A stretch of 64,000 nt of DNA from Panax quinquefolius (taxonomy: Eukaryota > Streptophyta > Magnoliopsida > Apiales > Araliaceae): NCBI GenBank assembly GCA_020205615.1, contig CM035173.1, forward strand, positions 29,790,293-29,854,292, read 5' to 3'. The position numbers were made by a program, and so were the translations under genes. Numbering within the stretch: position 1 is the stretch's first letter; every line of letters begins with the position of its first letter. Positions 24,057 to 36,268 of the stretch are shown here, in pieces. The notes under the pieces were generated by a model. That model did not search any database. It was given only the letters and a program-made list of their open reading frames with translations, and had not been told where the DNA came from.

Positions 24057-24067
24057 GAGTGGGAGAT

Positions 24068-26568
24068 TGTAAGACCCCAACTTTTATGAATAAAGATGAA
24101 TTTTCTATAATTATCATTTTTTGAATATTATGGAATGAATTTGATATAATGTTATAGATGTGGGTAATAGTTATAAATTTTGCAAAGTACGCAAGTTGTT
24201 ATATAATATTCGATTGGTCGGGGAATATTCGTTTTAACAGTAATATTCGCATGACGATAAAGACAATCATTGGTGGACCCCACAACGGAATTATTGTCGG
24301 ATTAAGAAAACGACAAAAATATTTTATAAAAATAACGACGGAAGTTTTATCGTTAACTGTTGAAACACCCGGTGTTATAAGTACAGGAATACGCGTGGTT
24401 GCATAATAGCACACGGTATTCATTATTGATGCTTACGTGAGAAGTCACTCAGTTTTGTTCGATTATTGCTTCAGTAATTGTTGCATAGTATCTCACGTTA
24501 ATTGATTCAATTATTGTCGATATTTTATATATTATTAAATCAATAATTGAGACGATGAAGTTATTAATATTATTATTTGCAATATTAACGATGTCTAGAA
24601 GTTCTGCCAAGGAGAGGTTTGGTCACCTAATTGCACGCCAATGAGGAGAAAACCTTATTGAAAAGCCCCTCTTCTCGGAACGACACAGTCGATTAATAGT
24701 GTGAATTATAATAATGATGATGAAGTTTTATTTTATTAGTATTATTAATGTAATAAAACAGAAAAGCTTTTTATATAAAACAGAATACTTTTATAAAGTT
24801 ATTCATTTTATTAGATTATAAATAAAATACATTATATTTTATTTTGTTTTGTTTTATTAGAATATTTTATAGTAAACCAATCTGGACCGTCCGTTTAAAA
24901 GTAAATCAATCTGGACCGTTCAGGAATTAGTTACTATTCAGTCCATTCTCCTATAAATAGAAGCTCATTCCTTCATTATTTCTTACGAATTCACTGAAAC
25001 TCTAGAGAGAGAAAAAAGAAAAGTATTATGCTACTTCACTACTCCTATATCCAGTTTGTTCTAAGGTAAGGGGTATTATTTCTTTCGTATTTATGAAGAG
25101 AACTTCTGTTATTCCATATTTTTTTTATTTTGTTGGAATAACCTGTATATGCGGTCTACCCTATACTTGGTGAAATTCTTCTGTTATTCCATTATTTATC
25201 ATTATGTTAGAATAACTTTTGCCTACGCCAAGTACCGCATACACGGTGAAATTCTTCATTATTCCATTCTTTATTATTCTGTTGGAACATCATATGCAAG
25301 GCGTTTATGCATGACCGGTTCCGTTATTTATTATTCTGTTGGAACATCCTCGCTTGCGCGTAATTTCTACTTTGACACGGTTTTTATTATTTATTATTCT
25401 TGGAATATCATATACCGTGTTTTACGCACGACTGGTTCCGTTATTTATTATTCTCTGGAATAACTCAGATATAAAAGTGTATATCGCATGCTGGTGATTT
25501 CTTTTGTTATTCCATTATTTATTATACTCGGTTTGTTAAAGTTTTGACTTATACTCCATGAAATTAGTGGAATATCCTCGATATTTGGCTTCATCCAAAG
25601 ATCTTTTCATGGGAATATTCTTCCAACATTCTTGAATTTTACTCTACAAAGCAAGATCATGTTGACAATTTGGACGTTATTGAATTACGGATAAATTAAT
25701 TCTTGAACTTGTTTTATTGGATTCTTATATCATTGTCATCATCCTCATGTTTATTTTTTATGTTGAAAGTCATCTGTGGCCTGTAGTGCATAGATGGACT
25801 TGGTATGATTATGACCGTGGATTAATCGGTATAATCATGGCCGTAATGTTACAAAATGATGTGGTAAAAGTCCTCATTGGCTCAGAGTGCATTGATGGAC
25901 GCTTGTTGGCATGATCATGACCACCATCGATGAATACACGAATATCCTCGGCCCGTAGTGCATGGATAATTTGTGGTTGTGATACTAATGAATATCCTTA
26001 GTCAGTAGTGCGTGGATGATGTGAATTATTTATTAAAATTTGAGTCCCAAATGATAAAAGTGATGGAAAAACCTTTAAAACATAAAAGATAGTAGATTTT
26101 ATTCTCTACTTGACTCTTTTAATGGATCGCTTGTTCTACCGCAGCTTAAACTTGATGTTTGTTATATTGTATCGGTTTAACAACAATCGTTGAAGGCTTA
26201 CAATAATTTATTCAGATTATCTTAGTCATAATATTTTTTATTGGGCTAGTTGAGCTCACCTTTTTACTTTCATTGTTCTCTTCAGAAATGAGAATGTAAC
26301 GAGGACTAGTCGAGGAACCGGAGTGATCGGTCCGAGATAATAAAGATTAGTAGTCCTCACTATTCTCATTAAATAGTGTGATAATAAATGTAATGAGGAC
26401 TCAATTGAGTGTGGATATTGTCTAGAAGATAATATTTGTATTAAAACTCACAAAGATATGTTTTATCGTATTTTACACATCGTTGTATAATTAAGTTGTA
26501 TTTGAATTTTGTACCATGTATTTGGCGACTCGAGATGGGTGATGTATACCTATTTTGGGGGCGTCATA
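24068..26568 (+). repeat. Right LTR of element E
   Basis: It starts TGTAAGACCCCAACTTTTATG after the tract at 24055-24067. The TATA box is at 24952-24959, preceded by two units of the 'ATCTGGACCGTCC' minisatellite. About six ~70-bp units lie at 25110-25530. It ends 'TATTTTGGGGGCGTCATA' at 26568. An inserted AT-rich stretch (24720-24880) replaces the block found in the left LTR. Confidence 0.82.
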
Positions 26569-27035
26569 TTTTATGCTCTACTTAACTCTTCTAATGGATT
26601 GCTTATTCCGCTGCAGTTAAAACTTGTTGTCTATTATATTCTATCAGTTGTTATACTGATGAAGGCTAAGGATAATTTATTCTTCATTATCTTAGTCATA
26701 ATATTTTTTACTGGGCTAGTTGAGCTCACCCTTTTGCTTTCATTGTTCTCTTCAGGAAATGAGAACGTAGCCGGGACTAGTCGGGGAACAGAGTGACGGT
26801 CCAGATGATAGTATTAGTAGTCCTCACTATTCTATAAAATAATGTGATAATAAATGTAATGAGGACTCCTTTGAATGTGGATATTGTCTAGATGATAATA
26901 TTTGTATTAAAACTCATAGCATAAGTTTTGTCGTATTTTACACGACAGTTGTATAATTAAGTTTTTCTTTGTATTTTGTACCATGTATTTGGCGACTCAA
27001 GATGGGTGATGTATACCTATTTTGGGGGCGTCACA
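26569..27035 (+). repeat. Second, truncated LTR 3' end
   Basis: This 467-bp segment repeats the last part of the same LTR (compare 20836-21284 and 26095-26568) and ends with a complete terminus, 'GGGGGCGTCACA'. It sits directly after a finished LTR end, so it is a second LTR tail: the remains of a tandem or recombined element. Confidence 0.8.
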
Positions 27036-27640
27036 CTACCGGTTTGGCTATGCCACCAATAGTATAATGTTATTCTTATAATCGACTTGGCTTTGCCGCC
27101 TATTATATTAACTGTCAAGTTATATTTATGTTTTATTGCCCATCTTTAAATTTTGTTATTTACAATGGTACCATCTATCCTTGTTGATCTTACAAGACTT
27201 GGTGGGAACCTTTTTACCGCTTATTAAATTGTGGGAATAACCTGTATATGCAGAATACCGCAAACCTGGTGAAATTTTTCTGTTATTTCATTCTTTATTA
27301 TTCTGTTGGAATATCCTGTCTGTGCGGATTACACATGACTTGGTTCCATTCTTTATTATTCTGTTGGAATATCCTGTCTGTGCGGATTACACATGACCTA
27401 ATTCCATTATTTATTATTCTGTTGGAATATCCTGTCTGTGCGGATTATGAATGACCTAGTTCCATTCTTTATTATTCTGTTGAAATAACCTGTCTACGCG
27501 GACTACCGTATGCATGGTGAAATTCTTTAGTTATTCCATTATTTATTATTCTATTGGAATAACCTGTCTATGCGAACTACCGCATGCCGGGTGAAGATCC
27601 ATTTGCATTATGCTAATAACATAAATACAAGAATATTTAT
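27036..27640 (+). repeat. Unclassified block plus LTR-derived ~75-bp units
   Basis: 27036-27215 contains a short imperfect direct repeat ('GGTTTGGCTATGCCACC' and 'GACTTGGCTTTGCCGCC') that I cannot assign. From 27220 to 27610 there are about five units of the same 'TTATTATTCTGTTGGAATA' repeat as in LTR E, without the rest of the LTR. The open frames here are translations of the repeat. No host gene is seen. Confidence 0.6.
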
Positions 27641-30230
27641 ATTTGCATTTTATCACCACTTGAGGTCGTGACTTAGTTTATTTTTCTATATCATACATGT
27701 AATTATTTATTGTTTTAATAAATAATAATTGTGTTTTAACCCAGAATAGATGGCAAACTTGGCAAAAATAGATTTTTTTTATTTTAAAAATCTCTGGAGA
27801 CAACTATTTGACTTGGGCACTTGATGCGAAATCGCACCTTAGTGCAAATGAGTTAGAAAAGACCATTGAATCAGAAATACAAAGAACTTCTGCACAAAAT
27901 GCAAAAGCCATAATTTTTCTTCGTCACCATATTGATGAAGGATTAAAGATCGAGTATTTAACGGTCGAAGATTCTTTGTCTTTATGGACACAATCAAGGA
28001 AAGATTTGACCACCAAAATTGGTTATTCTCCCAATGCCAAATTTGAGTGGCTTAATTTAAGGCTACAAGATTACAAATCAATTACTAATATAGTTCCAAT
28101 GTTTATAGAATAACCTCTACTTTGGCTTTGTGCGAGATCCAATTTCAAACCCAAATGTTAGAGAAAACACTCTCAACTTTTCATCCCACCAACATGATTT
28201 TGTCACAACAATATAGACAGAGTAAGTTCACAAAATTCAGTGACTTATTGTCTGTCCTCCTTGTTGTAGAAAAGAATAATTAATTGTTGTTGAAAAACCA
28301 TCAAGTACGGCCAACGGGTGCTACTCCATTGTTAGATATTAATAGCACGTCATTCCAGCAGAATAAACGTGACAATAGATGGCCATATAATAAGAAGCCT
28401 TGGGGGCGAAAGAATAAACGAGGCCATCATAACAACAAATTCCAGAACCGCGATAATTCGTGCCACCGTAGTGGCGAAAATACTCGAGTCTCTGTAAAAT
28501 AAAGAAAATGCAACACAGATAAAGAACAAACCAGATATTTGTTTTAGGTGTGGGATGAATGGGCATTGGTCACGTACCTGTCGTACGCCAATGCATCTGA
28601 TTAATTTATTCCAGGAGTCTCAAAAGAACAAAGTGATGGAGGAAGAAACAAACTTTGTTAATCATCAATTGGATATTGTTGATGTTCCACCAACGACCAA
28701 CAAAATGAGAAAAATGTGTTGTTGATATTATCAACCTTCCGAAAGTATCTTTTGGGATATCGTTTAATTTTTGTTTTAATTAAACACCCTGAATGTATAA
28801 TATTATTATTTTTCATTCTATACGTGGTATGTGTTTATTATGAATAAAATTATATATGAAATGTAACTTTTCTTATTTATGTTTTTACATGTGTCAGACC
28901 ATCTTTAATGAATATCTTCTCATCACTTCTACTATTTTTGAAAAATAGAATATCCTAGAAAAACTTCATTCAATTTTTTCTGGATTATATACTATGAAAA
29001 TTAGAGCAATTGAGTCTCATACTGTTATGATTCCAAAAATCCTAGATCCCAAATCCTTTATGCTTTGGCATGAAAGACTCGGTCATCCAGGTACTTCTAT
29101 GATGTGTTGTATTATTGAAAATTCTTTTGGTCATCCTCTCAAAGGTTTTTTCTAGTAGTGAATTTTCTTGTGCTGCGTGTTCTCGAGAAAAATTAATTGT
29201 TCGACCATCACCAGTAAAAATTTATAAAGAAGCCCCAATATTTTTAAAGAGAATTCAAGGAGACATTTGTGGACCCATTCACCCATTGTCTGGTCCATTT
29301 CGATATTTTATGGTTTTAATAGATGCTTCAACTAGATGGTCTCATGTTTGTCTTCTCTCTTCTCGAAATTTTGCCTTCTCAAAACTTCTTGCTCAAATAA
29401 TCAAGTTACGGACTCAGTTCTCGGATCATCCAATCAAGTCAATTCGACTTGATAACGTAGCTGAATTTTCATCAATGACTTTTAATGATTTTTGTATGAC
29501 TATTAATTGGAATCTCCATTGAGCTTTTAACTTGATATGTTTTTACTACATGTTATGTAAATTATCATTTTGATGAATTTGTATTTCCACCATTAGAAGG
29601 AGGAAAAGTTTTAAATAAAAAATCCTCCGACATATCATGGAATGCATCAAAATTAAATTCATTTGATCCTCGTACAAGACAATGTGAAATTGAAGTTCAA
29701 AGATTTATTTATTTATAAGATATTACAAATCAAATGCGAGATGCATTTAATGATGCTAGAGTCACATACACCTGCAGTGAATACTCCAGCAAGGATAGAA
29801 ATACCTATTGAAAAATTAATTCCTGGAGAATTGACAAATAAGATAATAGAAGAATCTAAACCACGTCAGAAGCGTAGAAGACCGGTTGGTACAAAAGACA
29901 CTGTACCACGAAAATCAAAAGCAAATAAGGAAATCCCAGAAGGAATACTCGCTCCAGAAGTAGCACATATTCCAAGAGTGGGAATAGCCCCAGAAGAGGT
30001 TCAAAATCTCAATGAAGGGATAAGAGATGAACACCAAGAGATCTTAATATATTATGTACATGATGACAAAATATGAGATCGAAGCAAAGTCATGATTGAC
30101 GATATATTTGTTTTCTCTATAGCATCAGATATTACTTTGATTCCAGACACGGATCCTAAACCACAAAATGTGGAAGAATGTCGGAAAAGAAAAGATTGGA
30201 CAAAATAGAAAGATGCTATTCAAACTGAGC

Positions 30231-30376
30231 TACAATCTCTATTGAAAAGAGAAGTACTTGGACCAGTAGTTCAAACACTGCTGGGTGTAATCCCGGTTGA
30301 AAATACAATCTCTATTGAAAAGAGAAGTATTTGGACCAATAGTCCAAACACCACTGGGTGTAATCCTGGTTGGAAA
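30231..30376 (+). repeat. 73-bp tandem duplication in copia RT region
   Basis: Two consecutive 73-bp units begin 'TACAATCTCTATTGAAAAGA' at 30231 and 30304 and differ at several bases. Because 73 is not a multiple of three, the duplication itself shifts the reading frame at the start of RT. Confidence 0.9.
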
Positions 30377-31120
30377 TAAATGGGTATTTGTACGAAAGCA
30401 AAATGAGAAAAATGAAATTGTGAGATATAAAGCCCGACTTGTAGCTCAAGGGTTTTCACAAAAATCTGGTATTGATTATCAAGATACAGACTCTCCAGTA
30501 CGTAATGGATGGAGTCACTTTTCGCTTTCTGATAGGTATGGCAACCATGGAAGGTTTGGAAACACGTCTGATGGATGTTGTAACAGTATACCTATATGAC
30601 TCACTTGACAGTGAGATTTATATGAGAATCCCTGAAGGATTAAAAATGGCTGAATCACAAAAGCCCCGTCACATATATTCAATCAAGTTACAACGCTCGT
30701 TGTATGGGTTGAAACAGTCTGGTCGTATGTGGTATAATCGACTTAGTGATTATTTAATAAAAGATGGATATATAAATGATCATGTATGTCCATATGTTTT
30801 TATTAAGAAATCACAAAGTGAATTTTTCATCATTGCTATATATGTGGATGATTTGAATTTTGTAGGTACTCCTGAAGAGCTCACAAGAACAGCTACTTAT
30901 TTAAAAGATGAATTTGAAATGAAAGATCTTGGAAAGACAAAATTCTATTTGGGAATACAAGTGGAGCATTTTAGCATCTGAAATTTTTGTTCATCAATCC
31001 ACATATGCTAAAAAGATTCTCAGTCGTTTTCATATGGATAAAACTCATCTTTTGACTACCCCGATGGTTATTTGATATTTAGAAGTTGATAAAGATACAT
31101 TTCGACCTCTAGAAAATGGG

Positions 31121-31204
31121 GAAGAATTTCTTGGACCTGAAGTTCCATACCTAAGTGCAATGGAAGAAGTTTTTGGACCTGAAGTTCCATACCTAAGTGC
31201 AATA
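31121..31204 (+). repeat. 42-bp tandem duplication between RT and RNase H
   Basis: Two units start 'GAAGAATTTCTTGGACCTGA' (31121) and 'GAAGAAGTTTTTGGACCTGA' (31163). The length is a multiple of three, so the frame is kept and the protein would repeat 'GPEVPYLSA'-like residues. Confidence 0.9.
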
Positions 31205-32105
31205 GGTGCTCTTATGTATCTTGCAAACTGTACACGACCTGATATTACTTTTTCTGTCAACTTGTTAGCAAGATACAGTTCTTCTCCGACTAAGAGACAT
31301 TGGGATGAGATCAAACACATTTTGAGATACCTCCGTGGAAGTATAGATCTTGGGTTATTTTATCCAAGAGATTCAACGTCGCGATTGGTTGGATATGCCG
31401 ATGCAAGATATTTATCAAGATCCACACAATGGAAGATCACAAACAGGTTATGTATTTACATATTGTGACACAGCTATATCCTAGAAATCCATAAAGCAAA
31501 CCATGACAGCTACATCTTCAAATCACTCAGAGATTCTCGTTATACATGAAGCAAGCAGAGAGTATGTTTGGTTGAGGTCAATTATTCAGCATATTCAAAA
31601 ATCATGTAGATTACCATCAATCAAAGACATTCCTAAAATTCTGTATGAGGATAACGCTGCATGCATTGCTCAACTAAGAGGAGGGTACATCAAGGGAGAT
31701 AGAGCAAAGCACATTTCACCTAAATTCTTCTTCACACATGAGCTACAAAAGAAGAGTGATATAGATGTGCATCAAATTCGATCATGTGATAATTTAGCCG
31801 ACTTATTCACAAAGTCGCTACCAAATGCAACGTTTACAAAACTTCGGAATGTGTCGACTGAAAGACTTATGACAACACTTAATCAAGAAGTAATGAATTC
31901 CTTTTGATGGGAAGACTCTCTTTTTTCTTAGTTACGGTTTTTATCCCAATGGGTTTTTCCTGACAAGTTTTTAACGAGGCAGTCAACTAAGATATTTATG
32001 TAAAAGATATGTATTCTTTTTCCCTTCGTTAAGTTTTTCTCACTGAATTTTCTTAACAAGGTTTTTAATGAGACATAATCTTCTATCGTAGGAAATTAAG
32101 GGAAG

Positions 32106-32364
32106 TGTTATAAGACATGTGATGATTCCCCCTCAGGAGGGAACCTTTTCCTCTTTTCCCTTTAACTTCCTACTTTTCTTCTCCCCCGTGAACTTCTTCC
32201 TCTCCCATGACTCCTGCCTCTTCTATATAAAGGAATTCATACTGAAGGAAAATGAATAAGAATTTTCTCTGAAAAATTTCTCTCTTTTTCTCTTGCTTAT
32301 TCTCTCTAAATTTATACAGCAATTATAAGAGTATATTTCTATACTTTACTAAAGTTTTATAACA
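32106..32364 (+). repeat. 3' LTR of copia element F
   Basis: It runs from TGTTATAAGACA to TTTTATAACA, with near-inverted terminal repeats TGTTATAA/TTATAACA, 259 bp. It contains a TATA box (TATATAAA, 32224-32231) and a CT-rich region upstream of it ('CCTCTTTTCCCTTTAACTTC'). It is the boundary between the transposon block and the gene-bearing half. Confidence 0.88.
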
Positions 32365-32916
32365 CTTTTGATATATACTACATAGTTTTTCAATTTTGGA
32401 CGGAGGGAGTATGAAAGATATGCAAATATCTTCTTTAACAGACGCACACGCATGTAATGTTACTTATCGTATTAAAAACTAGGGAGAATACATTATAATT
32501 AAAATTTTTGATCACCCATTTATATTATTAAATTACGTTTAAAAAGAAAATAAGAAAGAGGGGGTTGTTTTTTCAGGGTGCAATTATCAAATTGGAGATG
32601 AACTAACTATTTTGACCATCGCATGAGATGGATGATCCATTTGACATTTGTTAATGATGCAACGAAGCAACCTGGTTCAAGACTGAAATACTGCATTTCT
32701 CAAATATCTCAGAAACCACTCATAACACCAGAGCCTAATATTGAAAACTTGGCCATGCCCAGTTAACAATCAGAGTTTAGCCAGCCAGCCAGCCAGCCAA
32801 AATCTTTGCGATAAAAAATGGAACAAAATACAGATCTTATAAAGCAAGCTATCCAAATAGTATAACTTGGGAAAAATTCATAGCAAAACTGTCTTGACTT
32901 TTAAATATCCTAATAT
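32365..32916. other. Spacer and probable 3' UTR of RPL14
   Basis: There is no coding region. A single Stowaway-like end ('GGACGGAGGGAGTA', 32399-32412) lies just after the LTR, without a visible partner. The part nearest RPL14 (~32640-32916) is less AT-rich and holds a short CAGC run (32777-32796); it is probably the gene's 3' UTR. Confidence 0.5.
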
Positions 32917-35004
<2,088 letters not shown>

Positions 35005-35066
35005 GTTTGTTGAGGTTTATACGTTCTGCAGAGAGGCGGAGAGGGAAATGAGGAGAGAGATAAATT

Positions 35067-35074
35067 TAGGGTTT
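35067..35074 (-). promoter_or_regulatory. Telo-box of the RPL14 promoter
   Basis: The minus strand reads AAACCCTA within 'CAAAACCCTAAATTTA', 63-70 bp upstream of the ATG and about 10-25 bp past the TATA box. Telo-boxes near the transcription start are established features of plant translation-machinery genes. Function here is inferred from the motif and position. Confidence 0.7.
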
Positions 35075-35081
35075 TGTGACT

Positions 35082-35090
35082 CTTTTATAG
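35082..35090 (-). promoter_or_regulatory. TATA box of RPL14
   Basis: The minus strand reads CTATAAAAG, ~80 bp upstream of the ATG. The expected start of transcription (about 30 bp downstream) falls near 35055, giving a leader of ~50 nt. Confidence 0.65.
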
Positions 35091-35230
35091 TGTGTTTGTC
35101 ACCATAAGGTCTACTGTCTAGGGCTCAGGCTCACTATAGGAGTGTTATTACGGGCCGGGTTTGTACCGTTTATTGTACTTTGTGGATCCGGCTTGACAAA
35201 AATACACTAATATGATTACCTAAAATATAA

Positions 35231-36268
35231 TCTATTAACTATTATAAATATATACTAAATACATAGCACAATAGATTGACATCTGTCATCTTAAAAAATT
35301 AATACCTGTCATGCCTAATAAATGGTCCTTATTTTTATTGACAAAAATGCCCAACAAACATAACAAATGAGATTGAAACAAATCTAAATTCTTTCCCCTA
35401 AAACTGAAATCAACTATTCAAATTTATTATCTATTATTTATCTATTATATATACTAAATCTATTATCTATCTATATAACTTGACACATGTCATTCTCACA
35501 ATTCAACACGTGTCCTGTCTAATTAATGTTTCTTAAGACTCTTAACAAAACTGCCCAACTAACTTAACAAATAAGGATGAAAACAAATCTTAATTCATTC
35601 CCCTAAAATTTAAATTTATAATCTCCTAAAACACTACAAATCTAAACTGTTTTGATATTATCCTTTGTAATTTAATTATTATTTAATAAAACCACTACTT
35701 TATGCTATTAATTAATTTTTGAATTTATAATATTCTAAATCACTACAAATCTAAACAGATTAATAGCATAATGTCATTCTCTTAATTTTTAGATTTATAA
35801 TCTCTTAAATCATTAAAAATTTAAACTGCTTTTGATAATATCAACTGCTTTTGCTATTATCCTTTGTAATTTAATTATTATTTAATAAAATCACTACTTT
35901 ATGCTATTAATTAATTTTTTGGATTTATAATATTCTAAATCACTACAAATCTAAACAATTAATAGTATAGTGTCATTCTCTTAATTTTTTAGATTTATAA
36001 TCTCTTAAATCATTAAAAATCTAAACTATTTTGATAATATCAACTGCTTTGATATTATCCTTTTGTAATTTAATTATTATTTAATAAAATCACTACTTTA
36101 TCTCAACACTATCCTTTACAATGTATATATCTGTTTTATCTAGATAAAATTTAATCATCGCACAACAATCTACTATGTTCTTATTATATTTTAATTTATT
36201 AATTGTATGTACATATTTATTATTAAAATATTAAATAATCCCGCCGCAACGCTGGGGTTTCTATCTAA
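35231..36268 (+). mobile_element. Non-autonomous Helitron (probable)
   Basis: The 3' end has the plant Helitron signature: an 18-bp imperfect hairpin CCCGCCGCAACGCTGGGG (36240-36257) followed by 'TTTCTAT' and a terminal CTAA (36265-36268) next to T. The 5' side begins with 'TCTATTAACTATTATAAATA'. A second, related 5' end ('TCTATTATCTATCTATATAA' near 35460) follows ~230 bp later. No Rep/helicase ORF is present, and the interior is dominated by a ~199-bp tandem repeat. The left border is uncertain: the element may be a single copy with an internal duplication or a nested pair. Confidence 0.65.
35657..36098 (+). repeat. ~199-bp tandem repeat inside the Helitron
   Basis: Units begin 'ATTATCCTTTGTAATTTAAT' at 35657, 35856 and 36054, a spacing of 199 and 198 bp, with the third unit truncated. 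Each unit contains 'CACTACAAATCTAAAC' and 'AATCTCTTAAATCATTAAAA'. Such arrays are common in plant non-autonomous Helitrons. Confidence 0.88.

Larger units (their letters stand above)
18273..27035 (+). mobile_element. Recombinant gypsy element E
   Basis: The left LTR (18273-21284) runs directly into the middle of RT (21285). Pol continues to 24056, followed by a polypurine tract, a right LTR (24068-26568) and an extra LTR tail (26569-27035). The last ~20 bp of the left LTR, the primer site, gag, protease and the start of RT are missing. The left LTR (~3.0 kb) contains a 'GTGTTGATTAAA'-to-'GGGGGTGGTGCAAG' block that the right LTR (~2.5 kb) lacks. The 5-bp flanks (CCTTC on the left; TTTTA or CTACC on the right) do not match. 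It is probably the product of recombination between two related copies. Confidence 0.8.
27750..31907 (+). pseudogene. Degenerate copia gag-pol (element F)
   Basis: The gag begins at ATG 27750 ('MANLAKIDFF'), then shifts frame; the open part 27808-28113 has 'TWALDAKSHL' and 'LRLQDYKSI'. The zinc knuckle is at 28540-28581 ('CFRCGMNGHWSRTC'). The protease is not evident, and 28650-28970 looks rearranged. The GAG-pre-integrase motif ('LWHERLGHPG') is at ~29060-29100. The integrase core is at 29115-29522 ('GDICGPIHPLSGPFRYF', 'DNVAEFSS'), truncated after the second acidic region. The RT covers ~30300-30981 with the catalytic 'YVDDLNFVG'. RNase H runs 31160-31907 with 'YEDNAACIAQL' and 'ADLFTKSLP'. 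Two tandem duplications (30231-30376 and 31121-31204) and several stops break it. Confidence 0.88.
27641..32364 (+). mobile_element. Ty1/copia element F, 5' LTR missing
   Basis: This is an AT-rich leader, a degenerate gag-pol (27750-31907), a purine-rich segment ('AAATTAAGGGAAG', to 32105) and a 259-bp 3' LTR (32106-32364). No copy of the LTR or of a tRNA primer site is found before gag, so the left part was lost or replaced by gypsy repeats. Domain order gag-integrase-RT-RNase H makes it Ty1/copia. The left border is approximate. Confidence 0.82.

Noticed and set aside
25149..25463. 104-aa repetitive ORF (also 27248-27454)
   Set aside because: These are translations of the ~75-bp LTR repeat units ('IIYYSVGTS'-like words).
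32397..32413. Stowaway MITE after the copia LTR
   Set aside because: Only one terminus ('GGACGGAGGGAGTA') is visible; no partner end or TA duplication was found, so it is not called as an element.
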